Positions 44,149 through 52,912 are shown, numbered from the stretch's first letter. The stretch is 64,000 bases of DNA from Agrobacterium tumefaciens_K (GCF_031801495.1 NZ_JAOEGC010000002.1:2694084-2758083), one strand, 5' to 3'. Notes: generated by a model from the sequence alone, not told the origin. Numbers and translations are program-made.

Positions 44149-44874
44149 TCAAGCCGCTTCGCGGAAGCGATAGCCTACGCCGTACAGCGTTTCAATCATG
44201 TCGAAGTCGCCATCGACTAGCTTGAACTTCTTGCGCAGACGCTTGATGTGGCTGTCGATGGTCCGATCGTCGACGTAGACCTGCTCATCATAGGCAGCAT
44301 CCATCAGCGCATCGCGGCTTTTCACGACACCCGGACGCTGTGCGAGCGAGTGCAGGATGAGGAACTCCGTCACGGTCAACGTAACCGGCTCACCCTTCCA
44401 GGTGCAGGTGTGGCGCTCCTGGTCCATGGCAAGCTGACCGCGTTCCAGTGTGCGGGCCTGCTGGTCCGGTGTCGGCTTGAGCGCGGTGCCGGTTGCGGCC
44501 GACGCCTCGCGGCTGCTGGCGCGACGCAGGATGGCCTTGACGCGTTCGACCAGAAGACGCTGCGAGAAAGGCTTGGTGATGAAGTCGTCCGCACCCATTT
44601 TAAGGCCGAACAGTTCATCGATCTCTTCATCCTTCGAGGTGAGGAAGATAACCGGAAGATCCGATTTCTGCCGAAGCCTGCGCAACAGCTCCATACCGTC
44701 CATGCGCGGCATTTTGATATCAAAGATGGCGAGCTGCGGCGGGCGCGCGATCAATCCGTCCAGCGCGGAAGCACCGTCCGTATACGTTTCGACCCTGTAG
44801 CCTTCGGCTTCAAGTGCGATCGATACCGAAGTCAGAATATTCCGGTCGTCGTCCACAAGCGCGATTGTCTGCAT
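44149..44874 (-). CDS. chvI: Response regulator ChvI
   Basis: 241 residues from the ATG at 44874, which has GGAG 9 bp upstream; a 15-codon longer frame is less likely. The receiver domain has acidic pocket DDD at 8-10 and phosphoacceptor Asp52 (FDIKMP). The OmpR-type winged helix ends in DMIETLYGVGYRFREAA. It is the output of ChvG. Upstream is the 338-bp gap shared with divergent pckA. Confidence 0.96.
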   Translation of the reverse strand: MQTIALVDDDRNILTSVSIALEAEGYRVETYTDGASALDGLIARPPQLAIFDIKMPRMDGMELLRRLRQKSDLPVIFLTSKDEEIDELFGLKMGADDFITKPFSQRLLVERVKAILRRASSREASAATGTALKPTPDQQARTLERGQLAMDQERHTCTWKGEPVTLTVTEFLILHSLAQRPGVVKSRDALMDAAYDEQVYVDDRTIDSHIKRLRKKFKLVDGDFDMIETLYGVGYRFREAA

Positions 44875-45058
44875 GTAGTTGGTCTCCATCGTCATTCTAT
44901 CGTAACTCCCGACATTCACCCAGCCAAGGTTGTGCGCCGTGAGCTCCTCTCATGAGTATAAAGGTGGAACAAATTGTGGCAAAGCAAAAACGCCACGAAC
45001 GATCTCGCCTGCAGCGAGGAAATTTCCAGAAATGCATTCCGGTGGATTTTCATGCGAA

Positions 45059-45100
45059 TTAAACCGATTTAAAAAGAAATAAAATCTTTTAAATCGATTA
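45059..45100. promoter_or_regulatory. Twin CG-centred palindromes upstream of pckA (candidate LacI-family operators)
   Basis: Box A, TTAAACCGATTTAA, is centred at 45065/45066; box B, TTTTAAATCGATTAA, is centred at 45095/45096. Centres are exactly 30 bp apart, about three helical turns. The arms CGATTTAAAA (45065-45074) and TTTTAAATCG (45087-45096) also form a perfect 10-bp inverted repeat. S. meliloti pckA is controlled by the LacI-family regulator PckR, so these are plausible PckR sites; that match is inference. Confidence 0.55.
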
Positions 45101-45212
45101 ATATATTGAAATTGCTATATTATTTTAAATGGCGCTCTTGCGTTTCCAAAAGGTGCCGCGTATTTTCAGGGAAATTTAAACGGCCTTGCCTTCACCAACT
45201 AAGGAACGCGTC

Positions 45213-46823
45213 ATGAACGAGATTGGGGTTCATAATCCTGCCAACGGAGTGTCGGAGCTCGGACTGGGGAACGTTTCTCAGGTCTTTTATAACCTCAATG
45301 AAAGCGAACTTTACGAACAGGCGATCCGTAACGGCGAAGCTGAACTGACGATTGACGGTGCGCTTCGCGCCGTGACAGGCCAGCATACCGGCCGTTCCCC
45401 AAAGGACAAGTTCGTCGTACGTGATGCCTCTACGGAAGACAAAATCTGGTGGGACAACAACAAGCCGCTGTCGCCGGAGCATTTCGCGATCCTGCACAAG
45501 GACATGCTGGCTCATGCTGCCGGAAAAACGCTCTACGTTCAGGATCTGATCGGTGGTGCGGATGAGGAGAATGCCCTTCCGACTCGCGTCGTGACAGAGC
45601 TTGCTTGGCATTCTTTGTTCATTCGCAACCTGCTGATCCGTCCGGCAAAGGAAAAGCTTGCATCGTTCAGCCAGAAGCTGACGATCATCAACCTGCCGAG
45701 CTTCAAGGCTGATCCGGCCCGTCACGGCGTCCGTTCGGAAACCGTCATTGCATGCGACCTGACGAACGGCCTCGTGCTGATTGGCGGCACCTCTTACGCC
45801 GGCGAGAACAAGAAGTCGGTCTTCACGGTTCTGAACTACCTGCTGCCCGCCAAGGGCGTCATGCCCATGCACTGCTCGGCAAACGTGGGTCCTGCGGGTG
45901 ATTCCGCCGTATTCTTCGGCCTCTCCGGAACTGGTAAAACCACGCTGTCGGCAGATCCGTCGCGCACCCTGATCGGTGACGACGAGCACGGCTGGGGCGA
46001 GCATGGCATCTTCAACTTCGAAGGTGGCTGCTACGCCAAGGCAATCAAGCTCTCGGCTGAAGCCGAACCGGAAATCTACGCAGCGACGCGTCGCTTCGGC
46101 ACCGTCCTCGAAAACGTCGTTCTCGATGAAAACCGGGTACCGGATTTCAATGACAATTCGCTGACGGAAAACACGCGCAGCGCCTACCCGCTGCACTTCA
46201 TTCCGAATGCGTCGGAAACCGGTATTGCCGGTCACCCGAAGACGATCATCATGCTGACGGCGGATGCCTTCGGTGTTTTGCCGCCGATTGCCCGTCTCAC
46301 GCCGGAACAGGCCATGTACCACTTCCTGTCGGGTTACACCGCCAAGGTTGCCGGTACGGAAAAGGGCGTGACGGAACCGGAAGCAACCTTCTCCACCTGC
46401 TTCGGCGCACCGTTCATGCCGCGTCATCCGACCGAGTATGGCAACCTTCTGCGTGAGCTTATCGGCAAGCATGGTGTGGATTGCTGGCTGGTCAACACCG
46501 GCTGGACCGGTGGCGCTTACGGCATCGGCAAACGCATGCCGATCAAGGCCACGCGCGCCCTGTTGACGGCTGCCCTGACGGGTGAGCTGAAGAACGCCCA
46601 GTTCCGCACCGATGCGAATTTCGGTTTCGCGGTGCCCACGTCGCTTGAAGGCGTCGACAATGCCATCCTCGACCCGCGTTCGACATGGGCCGACGGTGCC
46701 GCCTACGATGCGCAGGCGAAGAAGTTGGTGTCGATGTTCGTCACGAACTTCACAAAGTTCGAGGATCATGTCGACAGCACCGTGCGCGATGCAGCGCCGG
46801 GCCTTCTGATTGCTGCTGAATAG
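45213..46823 (+). CDS. pckA: Phosphoenolpyruvate carboxykinase (ATP)
   Basis: 536 residues from the ATG at 45213 (AAGGAA upstream). The kinase motifs FFGLSGTGKTTLSADPSR and LIGDDEHGWGEHGIFNFEGGCYAK are complete. It makes PEP from oxaloacetate, the entry to gluconeogenesis on organic acids. It is divergent from chvI, the known Agrobacterium/Sinorhizobium arrangement. A GC hairpin terminator follows. Confidence 0.98.
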   Translation: MNEIGVHNPANGVSELGLGNVSQVFYNLNESELYEQAIRNGEAELTIDGALRAVTGQHTGRSPKDKFVVRDASTEDKIWWDNNKPLSPEHFAILHKDMLAHAAGKTLYVQDLIGGADEENALPTRVVTELAWHSLFIRNLLIRPAKEKLASFSQKLTIINLPSFKADPARHGVRSETVIACDLTNGLVLIGGTSYAGENKKSVFTVLNYLLPAKGVMPMHCSANVGPAGDSAVFFGLSGTGKTTLSADPSRTLIGDDEHGWGEHGIFNFEGGCYAKAIKLSAEAEPEIYAATRRFGTVLENVVLDENRVPDFNDNSLTENTRSAYPLHFIPNASETGIAGHPKTIIMLTADAFGVLPPIARLTPEQAMYHFLSGYTAKVAGTEKGVTEPEATFSTCFGAPFMPRHPTEYGNLLRELIGKHGVDCWLVNTGWTGGAYGIGKRMPIKATRALLTAALTGELKNAQFRTDANFGFAVPTSLEGVDNAILDPRSTWADGAAYDAQAKKLVSMFVTNFTKFEDHVDSTVRDAAPGLLIAAE

Positions 46824-46850
46824 TAATCCCGTATTCATGGGAGAGGAGGG

Positions 46851-46874
46851 AGCCCGGCCTCGTGCCGGGTTCTT
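46851..46874 (+). terminator. Likely pckA terminator
   Basis: AGCCCGGC pairs with GCCGGGTT (one G-T) around a CTCGT loop; the following T-tract is weak (TTCTTCCGTTTT). It starts 28 bp after the pckA stop. Confidence 0.6.
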
Positions 46875-46936
46875 CCGTTTTGGGCCACTGTTTTCATTTT
46901 AGAGGATTTGTGGCATGACCGGCGCGGAGAAAAATC

Positions 46937-47371
46937 ATGGCCAGCGCCCCGCTTTATATCAATAACAGAATAACGATTGCCGGCTGGGAGCTGACGGAGC
47001 AATTCGTGCTGGCCGGAGGGCCGGGCGGCCAGAACGTCAACAAGGTTTCGACGGCGGTTCAGCTTTTCTTCGATATTGCCGGCTCTCCCTCGCTTTCAGA
47101 TCGGGTCAAAGCCAATGCAATCAGGATTTCCGGACGGCGCGTTTCGAAAGAAGGCGTGCTGATGCTGGAAGCCAGCCGGTTCCGCAGCCAGGAACGGAAC
47201 CGTGAAGACGCTCGTGAACGGTTGAAAGAGCTTATTCTTGAGGCCGCAGCGCCGCCGCCACCGGTGCGCAGGGCGACCAAACCGACCAAAGGTTCGGTCG
47301 AGCGTCGTCTGAAAGCGAAATCCGGCCGCTCGGACGTGAAGAAGATGCGCGGCAAGCCCTCTGGCGATTAG
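46937..47371 (+). CDS. arfB: Alternative ribosome-rescue factor ArfB (YaeJ-type peptidyl-tRNA hydrolase)
   Basis: 144 residues. The catalytic GGQ loop is in LAGGPGGQNVNKVSTAVQL, as in release factors, and there is no codon-recognition domain. The C-terminal tail (KPTKGSVERRLKAKSGRSDVKK) is basic, matching the ArfB tail that enters the empty mRNA channel. It frees stalled ribosomes lacking a stop codon. Its own TAG stop is part of a repeat element. Confidence 0.92.
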   Translation: MASAPLYINNRITIAGWELTEQFVLAGGPGGQNVNKVSTAVQLFFDIAGSPSLSDRVKANAIRISGRRVSKEGVLMLEASRFRSQERNREDARERLKELILEAAAPPPPVRRATKPTKGSVERRLKAKSGRSDVKKMRGKPSGD

Positions 47372-47474
47372 AGCGCCGTACATTCTTTCGAACGCACAAA
47401 GAACGCTCTAACTATTTGAATCTACACATCTTGCTTTCCAAAAATCGGAAGCGATTTTTGGGCCGATGCGCTAG
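47369..47474. repeat. RIME-like rhizobial intergenic palindrome element
   Basis: Two nested structures. The first is bounded by TAGAGCG (47369-47375) and CGCTCTA (47404-47410). The second is a perfect hairpin, CCAAAAATCG (47438-47447) with its complement 47452-47461 and a GAAG loop, flanked by imperfect CTACACATC / GATGCGCTAG arms. The layout and wording match the RIME-type mosaic elements scattered in Rhizobiaceae genomes. It fills most of the arfB-coaA convergent gap. Confidence 0.75.
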
Positions 47475-47489
47475 GCGACATTGCTCATA

Positions 47490-48458
47490 TCAAAGCTTGC
47501 GCAGCGCCACTGTCTCTATCCAGTGGTTCTTGCCTTTGCTAAGAATAAGGTCGGCGCGTGGTCGTGTCGGTAGGATGTTCTGGCGGAGGTTTTTCAGGTT
47601 GATGTTCTGCCAAAGACCTTCCGCGATGCTCAGCGCCGCCTCTTCGCTGATCGAGGCATAACGGTTGAAGAACGAGTTTGGATCGCGGAATGCGGTTTTG
47701 CGAAGATTCATGAACCGGTTCACATACCAGTTGTGAATGAGATCTTCATCCGCATCGATATAGATCGAGAAGTCGAAGAAGTCGGAAACGATCGGCACGA
47801 TCCGCCCGCCCGCTGGTAAATCCCGCGATTGCAGCACGTTGATCCCTTCAAAGATCAGAATATCCGGCCGATCAATGATCGTGAACTCGTTCGGTAGCAC
47901 GTCGTAGGTCAGGTGCGAATAGCGCGGCGCCTTGACGTTGGGCTGACCCGCCTTGATCGCAGACAGGAAACGCAACAGCGCCCCGATATCGTAGCTTTCC
48001 GGAAAACCCTTGCGCTCCATCAGGTTGTCGCGTCGCAGAACCTCGTTCGGATAAAGAAATCCATCCGTGGTGATGAGGTCAACCTTGGGGCTGGACGGCC
48101 AGCGTGCGAGAAGCTCTTTCAGGATACGCGCTGTCGTCGACTTGCCCACGGCAACCGATCCGGCAATACCGATCACGAAAGGCGTCTTGTTGACGTCCGC
48201 CATGTTCAGAAAGCGGTTGCGCTGTTCGAACAGAAGCTGCGATGCTTCAACATGTGATGACAGCAGGCGGGAAAGCGAAAGATAGATACGCCGCACTTCG
48301 TCCAGATCAATGGGATCGTCCAGCGAACGCAGTCGCTTTACCTCATCACCGGAAAGAGTAAGCGGTGTGTCGGCACGGAATTTGGCCCATTCTTCCGAAC
48401 TGAAGAAGTGGTATGGTGAATATTCGTCTGCACGAAAATGATCAAGTGTCCCTGGCAT
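47490..48458 (-). CDS. coaA: Type I pantothenate kinase
   Basis: 322 residues from the ATG at 48458 (GGGGAGAG upstream); two earlier in-frame ATGs are less well placed. Walker A GIAGSVAVGKSTTARIL, the DLITTDGFLYPN motif and FEGINVLQ are family marks. It phosphorylates pantothenate, the first CoA step. It follows hisE by 29 bp, at the end of the histidine gene run. Confidence 0.96.
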   Translation of the reverse strand: MPGTLDHFRADEYSPYHFFSSEEWAKFRADTPLTLSGDEVKRLRSLDDPIDLDEVRRIYLSLSRLLSSHVEASQLLFEQRNRFLNMADVNKTPFVIGIAGSVAVGKSTTARILKELLARWPSSPKVDLITTDGFLYPNEVLRRDNLMERKGFPESYDIGALLRFLSAIKAGQPNVKAPRYSHLTYDVLPNEFTIIDRPDILIFEGINVLQSRDLPAGGRIVPIVSDFFDFSIYIDADEDLIHNWYVNRFMNLRKTAFRDPNSFFNRYASISEEAALSIAEGLWQNINLKNLRQNILPTRPRADLILSKGKNHWIETVALRKL

Positions 48459-48487
48459 GCCTCTCTCCCCGCTGCGTGCCATGGTGA

Positions 48488-48811
48488 TCATGATTTCGGC
48501 CTCGATGCTTTTTCCTCGAGGCCGGTTTGTCCCGTCCGACGCTCAAGCTCCGCAAAAACATCGTTCAGGGGAATATCGGCGATCTTGAGAACCACCAGCA
48601 GGTGGAAAAGCAGATCGGCGGCCTCGTTTTTCAGGCCGTCGTGGTCTTTTGCAATGGCGGCGATCACCGTCTCGACGGCTTCTTCGCCAAGTTTTTTCGC
48701 TGCTCGTTCCTGCCCTGCGGCCACGAGCTTTGCGGTCCAGGATTCATCGGGGGACGCTGCGGCACGCGTTGCGACGATGCGTTCCAGATCTGAAAGGGAA
48801 AATGCGTTCAT
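48488..48811 (-). CDS. hisE: Phosphoribosyl-ATP pyrophosphatase
   Basis: 107 residues. The MazG-like helical motif KKLGEEAVETVIAAIAKD and the NEAADLLFHLLVVL metal-binding segment are typical of stand-alone HisE. It removes pyrophosphate from PR-ATP, step two of histidine synthesis. HisI is not fused here. Gap to hisF 14 bp. Confidence 0.95.
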   Translation of the reverse strand: MNAFSLSDLERIVATRAAASPDESWTAKLVAAGQERAAKKLGEEAVETVIAAIAKDHDGLKNEAADLLFHLLVVLKIADIPLNDVFAELERRTGQTGLEEKASRPKS

Positions 48812-48825
48812 GGTGTATCCTGCTG

Positions 48826-49602
48826 TCAGTCGAGACGCATGGCGATGCCGTGATCGGCCATGTAGGCTTTGGCTTCACCGATGGAATAGGTGCCGAAGTG
48901 GAAGATCGACGCTGCAAGCACTGCGGTTGCGTGACCGTCGCGCACGCCGGCGACCAGATCGTCCAGTGTTCCAACGCCGCCGGAAGCGATGACGGGTACG
49001 CGAACCTGATCGGCGATGGTACGTGTCAGCGCGATATCGTAACCGCTCTTTGTGCCGTCGCGATCCATGGACGTGATAAGCAATTCACCAGCGCCGCGCT
49101 CGACCATTTTGATGGCGAACTCGACGGCATCGATGCCAGTGGATTGTCGTCCGCCATGCGTGAATATTTCCCAGCGATCCGCTTCACCGCGGCCCGAGAC
49201 TTTCTTGGCGTCGATGGAGACGACGATGCACTGGTTCCCGAACTTGTCGGCGGCCTGCGCCACGAAATCCGGGTCTTTAACGGCTGCGGAATTGATCGAA
49301 ACCTTGTCAGCACCGCACAGCAGAAGCTTGCGAATATCGGCTACACTGCGAACGCCGCCGCCGACCGTCACCGGCATGAAGCAATGATCGGCCGTTCGCG
49401 ACACCACATCGAAAATCGTGTCGCGGTTGTCGGACGACGCCGTGATGTCGAGAAAGCAGAGTTCATCCGCCCCTGCCGCGTCATAGGCTTTCGCGGCCTC
49501 GACGGGATCGCCTGCGTCGATCAGATCGACAAAGTTGACGCCTTTGACGACGCGACCGTCTTTAACGTCCAGGCAGGGGATGATACGGGACTTGAGTGTC
49601 AT
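48826..49602 (-). CDS. hisF: Imidazole glycerol phosphate synthase subunit HisF (cyclase)
   Basis: 258 residues. The (beta/alpha)8 barrel opens with RIIPCLDVKDGRVVKGVNF, has DITAS and TVGGGVRSVADIR, and ends with phosphate-binding IASGGVGTLDDL. It receives ammonia from HisH to form IGP and AICAR. Its start overlaps the hisA stop by 4 bp. Confidence 0.97.
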   Translation of the reverse strand: MTLKSRIIPCLDVKDGRVVKGVNFVDLIDAGDPVEAAKAYDAAGADELCFLDITASSDNRDTIFDVVSRTADHCFMPVTVGGGVRSVADIRKLLLCGADKVSINSAAVKDPDFVAQAADKFGNQCIVVSIDAKKVSGRGEADRWEIFTHGGRQSTGIDAVEFAIKMVERGAGELLITSMDRDGTKSGYDIALTRTIADQVRVPVIASGGVGTLDDLVAGVRDGHATAVLAASIFHFGTYSIGEAKAYMADHGIAMRLD

Positions 49603-50333
49603 GCGCGTGCCCCCTTGATCAATGCCAGTGCCTCTGCCGGGTCGATACGTCCGTCATAGAGCGCACGGCCTGAAATCGCACCTTCGAGCTTTGCCGCATC
49701 CGGCTCCAGCATCCGTTTGATGTCATCGATGGAGGCAAGACCACCCGAAGCAATGACCGGAATGGAAACGGCACCGGCAAGTTCGAGCGTCGAAGCCCAG
49801 TTGATGCCGGCAAGAATGCCGTCGCGGTCGATATCCGTGTAGATGATCGCGGCCACACCAGCGCCTTCGAAACGCTTGGCAAGTTCGATCACGCCAAGCT
49901 CGGACGCTTCCGCCCAGCCCTCGACGGCGACCTTGCCGCCCTTGGCGTCGATGCCGACGGCGACTTGACCCGGAAAGCGCTTGCAGGCTTCGATCACCAG
50001 AACCGGATCACGCACTGCGACGGTGCCGAGAATGACGCGGGCAAGCCCGCGCGATAGCCATGCTTCGATATGGTCGAGCGTGCGGATGCCGCCCCCGAGC
50101 TGAACCGGATTTTTCGTGGCTTTGAGAATGGCATCGACGGCCGCGCCATTGACACTCTCACCGGCAAACGCGCCGTTCAGGTCGACGACATGCAGCCACT
50201 CGAAGCCCTGATCCTCGAAGGCTTTGGCCTGTGCGGCAGGATCGGTGTTGTAGACGGTCGCCTGTTCCATATCGCCGAGTTTTAGGCGAACGCACTGGCC
50301 ATCTTTAAGGTCGATTGCGGGAAAAAGGATCAT
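49599..50333 (-). CDS. hisA: ProFAR isomerase
   Basis: 244 residues from the ATG at 50333 (MILFPAIDLKDGQCVRLKLGD); an in-frame upstream extension inside hisH is rejected. AIDLKDG and YTDIDRDG catalytic aspartates and VIASGGLASIDD are present. It isomerises ProFAR to PRFAR. It lies 1 bp after hisH and overlaps hisF by 4 bp. Confidence 0.96.
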   Translation of the reverse strand: MILFPAIDLKDGQCVRLKLGDMEQATVYNTDPAAQAKAFEDQGFEWLHVVDLNGAFAGESVNGAAVDAILKATKNPVQLGGGIRTLDHIEAWLSRGLARVILGTVAVRDPVLVIEACKRFPGQVAVGIDAKGGKVAVEGWAEASELGVIELAKRFEGAGVAAIIYTDIDRDGILAGINWASTLELAGAVSIPVIASGGLASIDDIKRMLEPDAAKLEGAISGRALYDGRIDPAEALALIKGARA

Positions 50334-50334
50334 G

Positions 50335-50985
50335 TCAGGGCTTCCAGCGCAGGAAATTCGAAATGAGGGCGAGGCCGAGCGTCTGGCTCTTTTCCGGATG
50401 GAACTGCGCCCCCGCCATGTTGTCACGACCGACAAATGCCGTCATCGCACCGCCGTAGCTCGTGGTGGCGATGACATCCGCGGAATGTTTCGCAGCCAGA
50501 TGGTAGGAATGCACGAAATAGGCGTGCAAGCCGTCGGAGCCGGTCCTGATCCCGTCGAACAGGGGATGCGCATGGCGGATTTCCAGCGTATTCCAGCCGA
50601 TCTGTGGAATTTTGAGGTTCGGATCGGACGGGGTCATTTCCACCACGTCGCCTTCGATCCAGCCGAGGCCCTTGCTCACGGTCTTTTCCAGCCCGCGGGA
50701 GGACATCAGCTGCATGCCCACACAGATGCCGAGGAACGGATGCGCCTTGTGCTCGACGGCCTCGACAAGAGCCTCATGCATGCCGGAGACAGCATCAAGA
50801 CCGGCCCGGCAATCGGCATAGGCACCAACGCCTGGCAGCACGATGCGGTCTGCGGAGGCGACGTGATCCGGTTTGTCGGTCAGGTCGATGGTTGCATTGA
50901 TGCCGGCTTCGCGGGCGGCGCGCTCGAAAGCTTTTGTGGCAGAGCGCAGGTTGCCTGAACCGTAGTCGATGATCGCGACACGCAT
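50335..50985 (-). CDS. hisH: Imidazole glycerol phosphate synthase subunit HisH (glutaminase)
   Basis: 216 residues from the ATG at 50985 with GGAAGG 8 bp upstream; a start five codons earlier is less likely. The class I amidotransferase nucleophile is in FLGICVGMQLM, with the His in AQFHPEKSQTLG. It makes ammonia for HisF. It follows the DUF2628 gene by 1 bp. Confidence 0.96.
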   Translation of the reverse strand: MRVAIIDYGSGNLRSATKAFERAAREAGINATIDLTDKPDHVASADRIVLPGVGAYADCRAGLDAVSGMHEALVEAVEHKAHPFLGICVGMQLMSSRGLEKTVSKGLGWIEGDVVEMTPSDPNLKIPQIGWNTLEIRHAHPLFDGIRTGSDGLHAYFVHSYHLAAKHSADVIATTSYGGAMTAFVGRDNMAGAQFHPEKSQTLGLALISNFLRWKP

Positions 50986-50986
50986 G

Positions 50987-51478
50987 TCAGCGCCTTCCAT
51001 TTAGATCGAATAGAAACGATCCTGATGGATCGTTGATGAAGCTGTTCCCAGAGGTTTTCTCCGGATGTGGAGTCCACTCTGGCATGGGGATCGCCACGTC
51101 TCTTATGTCTGTGGAGCGTTCTGAGAAATATAGGTCTTCGGCCGTTGAAAGATCAGGGGCGGTGACGATGGATTTCATCTGCCAACCCTTTTTCACAAGC
51201 TGGCGGATAAGGAAATTCCGTCCCTCCAGAGCCGTGATAAGGGATATGGCGATGCCGACGATAAAACCTGCGGGTTCGAATCCGGCCAATGTCGAGATTT
51301 GTCCGGCCAGAAGCAGAACGGCAAATGCGGCTGTTGCCGCAAGCCACAGCCGATTGACGGCCAGCCACAGCCATGGCGCGACAAGCGCCAGCCAGACAAA
51401 ACGGTCTGCAATGAAGCGGGTCGTTCTGTGGTCTGTGTCCGGCCCGCCGGGGGCTTCGAGAACCAGATAGCTCGTCAT
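50987..51478 (-). CDS. DUF2628 membrane protein embedded in the his run
   Basis: 163 residues from the ATG at 51478. Two to three hydrophobic helices occur (FVWLALVAPWLWLAVNRLWLAA, AFAVLLLAGQIST, GFIVGIAISLITALEG) and a polar C-terminus. DUF2628 proteins have no assigned activity. It sits between hisB and hisH, touching hisH by 1 bp, a position shared by several rhizobia. A link to histidine metabolism is suggested only by location. Confidence 0.82.
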   Translation of the reverse strand: MTSYLVLEAPGGPDTDHRTTRFIADRFVWLALVAPWLWLAVNRLWLAATAAFAVLLLAGQISTLAGFEPAGFIVGIAISLITALEGRNFLIRQLVKKGWQMKSIVTAPDLSTAEDLYFSERSTDIRDVAIPMPEWTPHPEKTSGNSFINDPSGSFLFDLNGRR

Positions 51479-51501
51479 GGGCTTCCTGACAGCGCTTGCG
51501 G

Positions 51502-52098
51502 TCAGGCCAGCATGCCCTTGGTAGAGGGAACGCGGCCTGCCTGCCGGGGATCGATCTCGGTTGCCGTGCGAAGAACACGGGCAACGGCCTTGAAGCATGT
51601 TTCGGCGATATGATGGTTGTTCGCGCCGTAATGGTTCAGGATATGCAGCGTGATGCCGGCATTCTGGGCAAGCGCCTGGAAGAACTCGCGCACCAGCTCG
51701 GTGTCGAAGCTGCCGATCTTTGGAGCAGAAAAATTCACGTTCCAGACGAGGAACGGACGCCCGGAAATATCGACGGCTGCCTTTGTCATGGTTTCGTCCA
51801 TGGCGAGATCGAGCGAGGCGTAACGGGCAATACCGCGCCTGTCGCCCAGCGCCTTGGCAATGGCCTGGCCGATGGCGATGCCGGTGTCTTCGACGGTGTG
51901 GTGGTCATCGATATGCAGATCGCCTTTGACATCGATTTCCATATCGATCAGCGAATGGCGGCTGAGCTGCTCCAGCATATGGTCGAAAAATCCCACGCCG
52001 GTGGAAATTGTCGATTTGCCGGTGCCGTCGATATTCACGCTCACCGAAACCGAAGTCTCGTTGGTTTTGCGGGAAATCTCGCCTTTACGTTCTGCCAT
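51502..52098 (-). CDS. hisB: Imidazoleglycerol-phosphate dehydratase
   Basis: 198 residues, monofunctional. Metal-binding motifs GVGFFDHMLEQLSRHSL, DDHHTVEDTGIAIGQAI, HHIAETCFKAVARVLR and the DGTGK signature are complete. It dehydrates IGP to imidazole acetol phosphate. It opens the hisB-DUF2628-hisH-hisA-hisF-hisE-coaA run and is divergent from hslV (201-bp gap). Confidence 0.97.
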   Translation of the reverse strand: MAERKGEISRKTNETSVSVSVNIDGTGKSTISTGVGFFDHMLEQLSRHSLIDMEIDVKGDLHIDDHHTVEDTGIAIGQAIAKALGDRRGIARYASLDLAMDETMTKAAVDISGRPFLVWNVNFSAPKIGSFDTELVREFFQALAQNAGITLHILNHYGANNHHIAETCFKAVARVLRTATEIDPRQAGRVPSTKGMLA

Positions 52099-52299
52099 CT
52101 TGGCCGCTCCGTGAAAATGTTGCCGTTCCTTATCAGCACGGAACGCAAATATCCAGTTATTCCATCGTCTTGTCTAAGGCCGGAAACTGCGCGCGCTGGC
52201 GGGACGATTGCAATCACGAAAACCAGACTTACATAGATCCCGAAAGGGCCGGGATACGGCCCGCCAACCCCAGGCCCGGTATGGGCAGACAGGTGTTTG

Positions 52300-52824
52300 A
52301 TGACAACTATTATTACAGTCAGAAAGGGCGGCAAGGTCGTTATGGCTGGCGATGGTCAGGTAAGCCTTGGCCAGACCGTCATGAAGGGAAATGCCCGCAA
52401 GGTTCGCCGCATCGGCAAAGGTGAGGTGATTGCCGGTTTCGCCGGTGCGACGGCGGATGCGTTCACGCTGCTGGATCGTCTCGAGAAGAAACTCGAACAA
52501 TATCCGGGCCAGCTCATGCGCGCCGCCGTGGAACTCGCCAAGGACTGGCGCACCGACAAGTATCTGCGCAATCTGGAAGCCATGATGCTGGTTGCAGACA
52601 AGTCGACGACGCTTGCCATTACCGGCAATGGCGACGTGCTTGAACCGGAACATGGCGCAATAGCCATCGGCTCCGGCGGCAACTATGCCTTCGCCGCAGC
52701 CCGCGCCTTGATGGATACCGACAAGTCCGCCGAAGACGTGGCACGTCAGGCGCTGGATATCGCCGCCGATATCTGTGTTTATACCAACCATAACCTCGTC
52801 GTCGAAACGCTCGACGCCGAATAA
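52300..52824 (+). CDS. hslV: ATP-dependent protease subunit HslV
   Basis: 174 residues from the ATG at 52300; a TTG one codon before is rejected because Thr2 must become the N-terminal nucleophile (MTTIITVRKGGKVVMAGDGQ). The proteasome beta-type fold is clear. It forms a dodecamer capped by HslU. hslU follows 88 bp later. No convincing sigma-32-type promoter was seen upstream. Confidence 0.97.
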   Translation: MTTIITVRKGGKVVMAGDGQVSLGQTVMKGNARKVRRIGKGEVIAGFAGATADAFTLLDRLEKKLEQYPGQLMRAAVELAKDWRTDKYLRNLEAMMLVADKSTTLAITGNGDVLEPEHGAIAIGSGGNYAFAAARALMDTDKSAEDVARQALDIAADICVYTNHNLVVETLDAE

Positions 52825-52912
52825 CGATTTTGTCTCACCCGATTTTCTCACCAATGGGTTCTGTGGACCGGGCCGTCATGGCCGGTCGGATCAGAAAAGC
52901 CGAGAGGATAGA

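Noticed and set aside
45192..46838. 548-codon open frame antisense to pckA
   Set aside because: It is a codon-bias shadow of pckA. The translated product is rich in Arg/His/Gly without domains, and pckA motifs on the other strand are complete.
52099..52299. Heat-shock (RpoH) promoter before hslV
   Set aside because: A CTTG is present but no well-spaced matching -10 element follows, so it cannot be supported.
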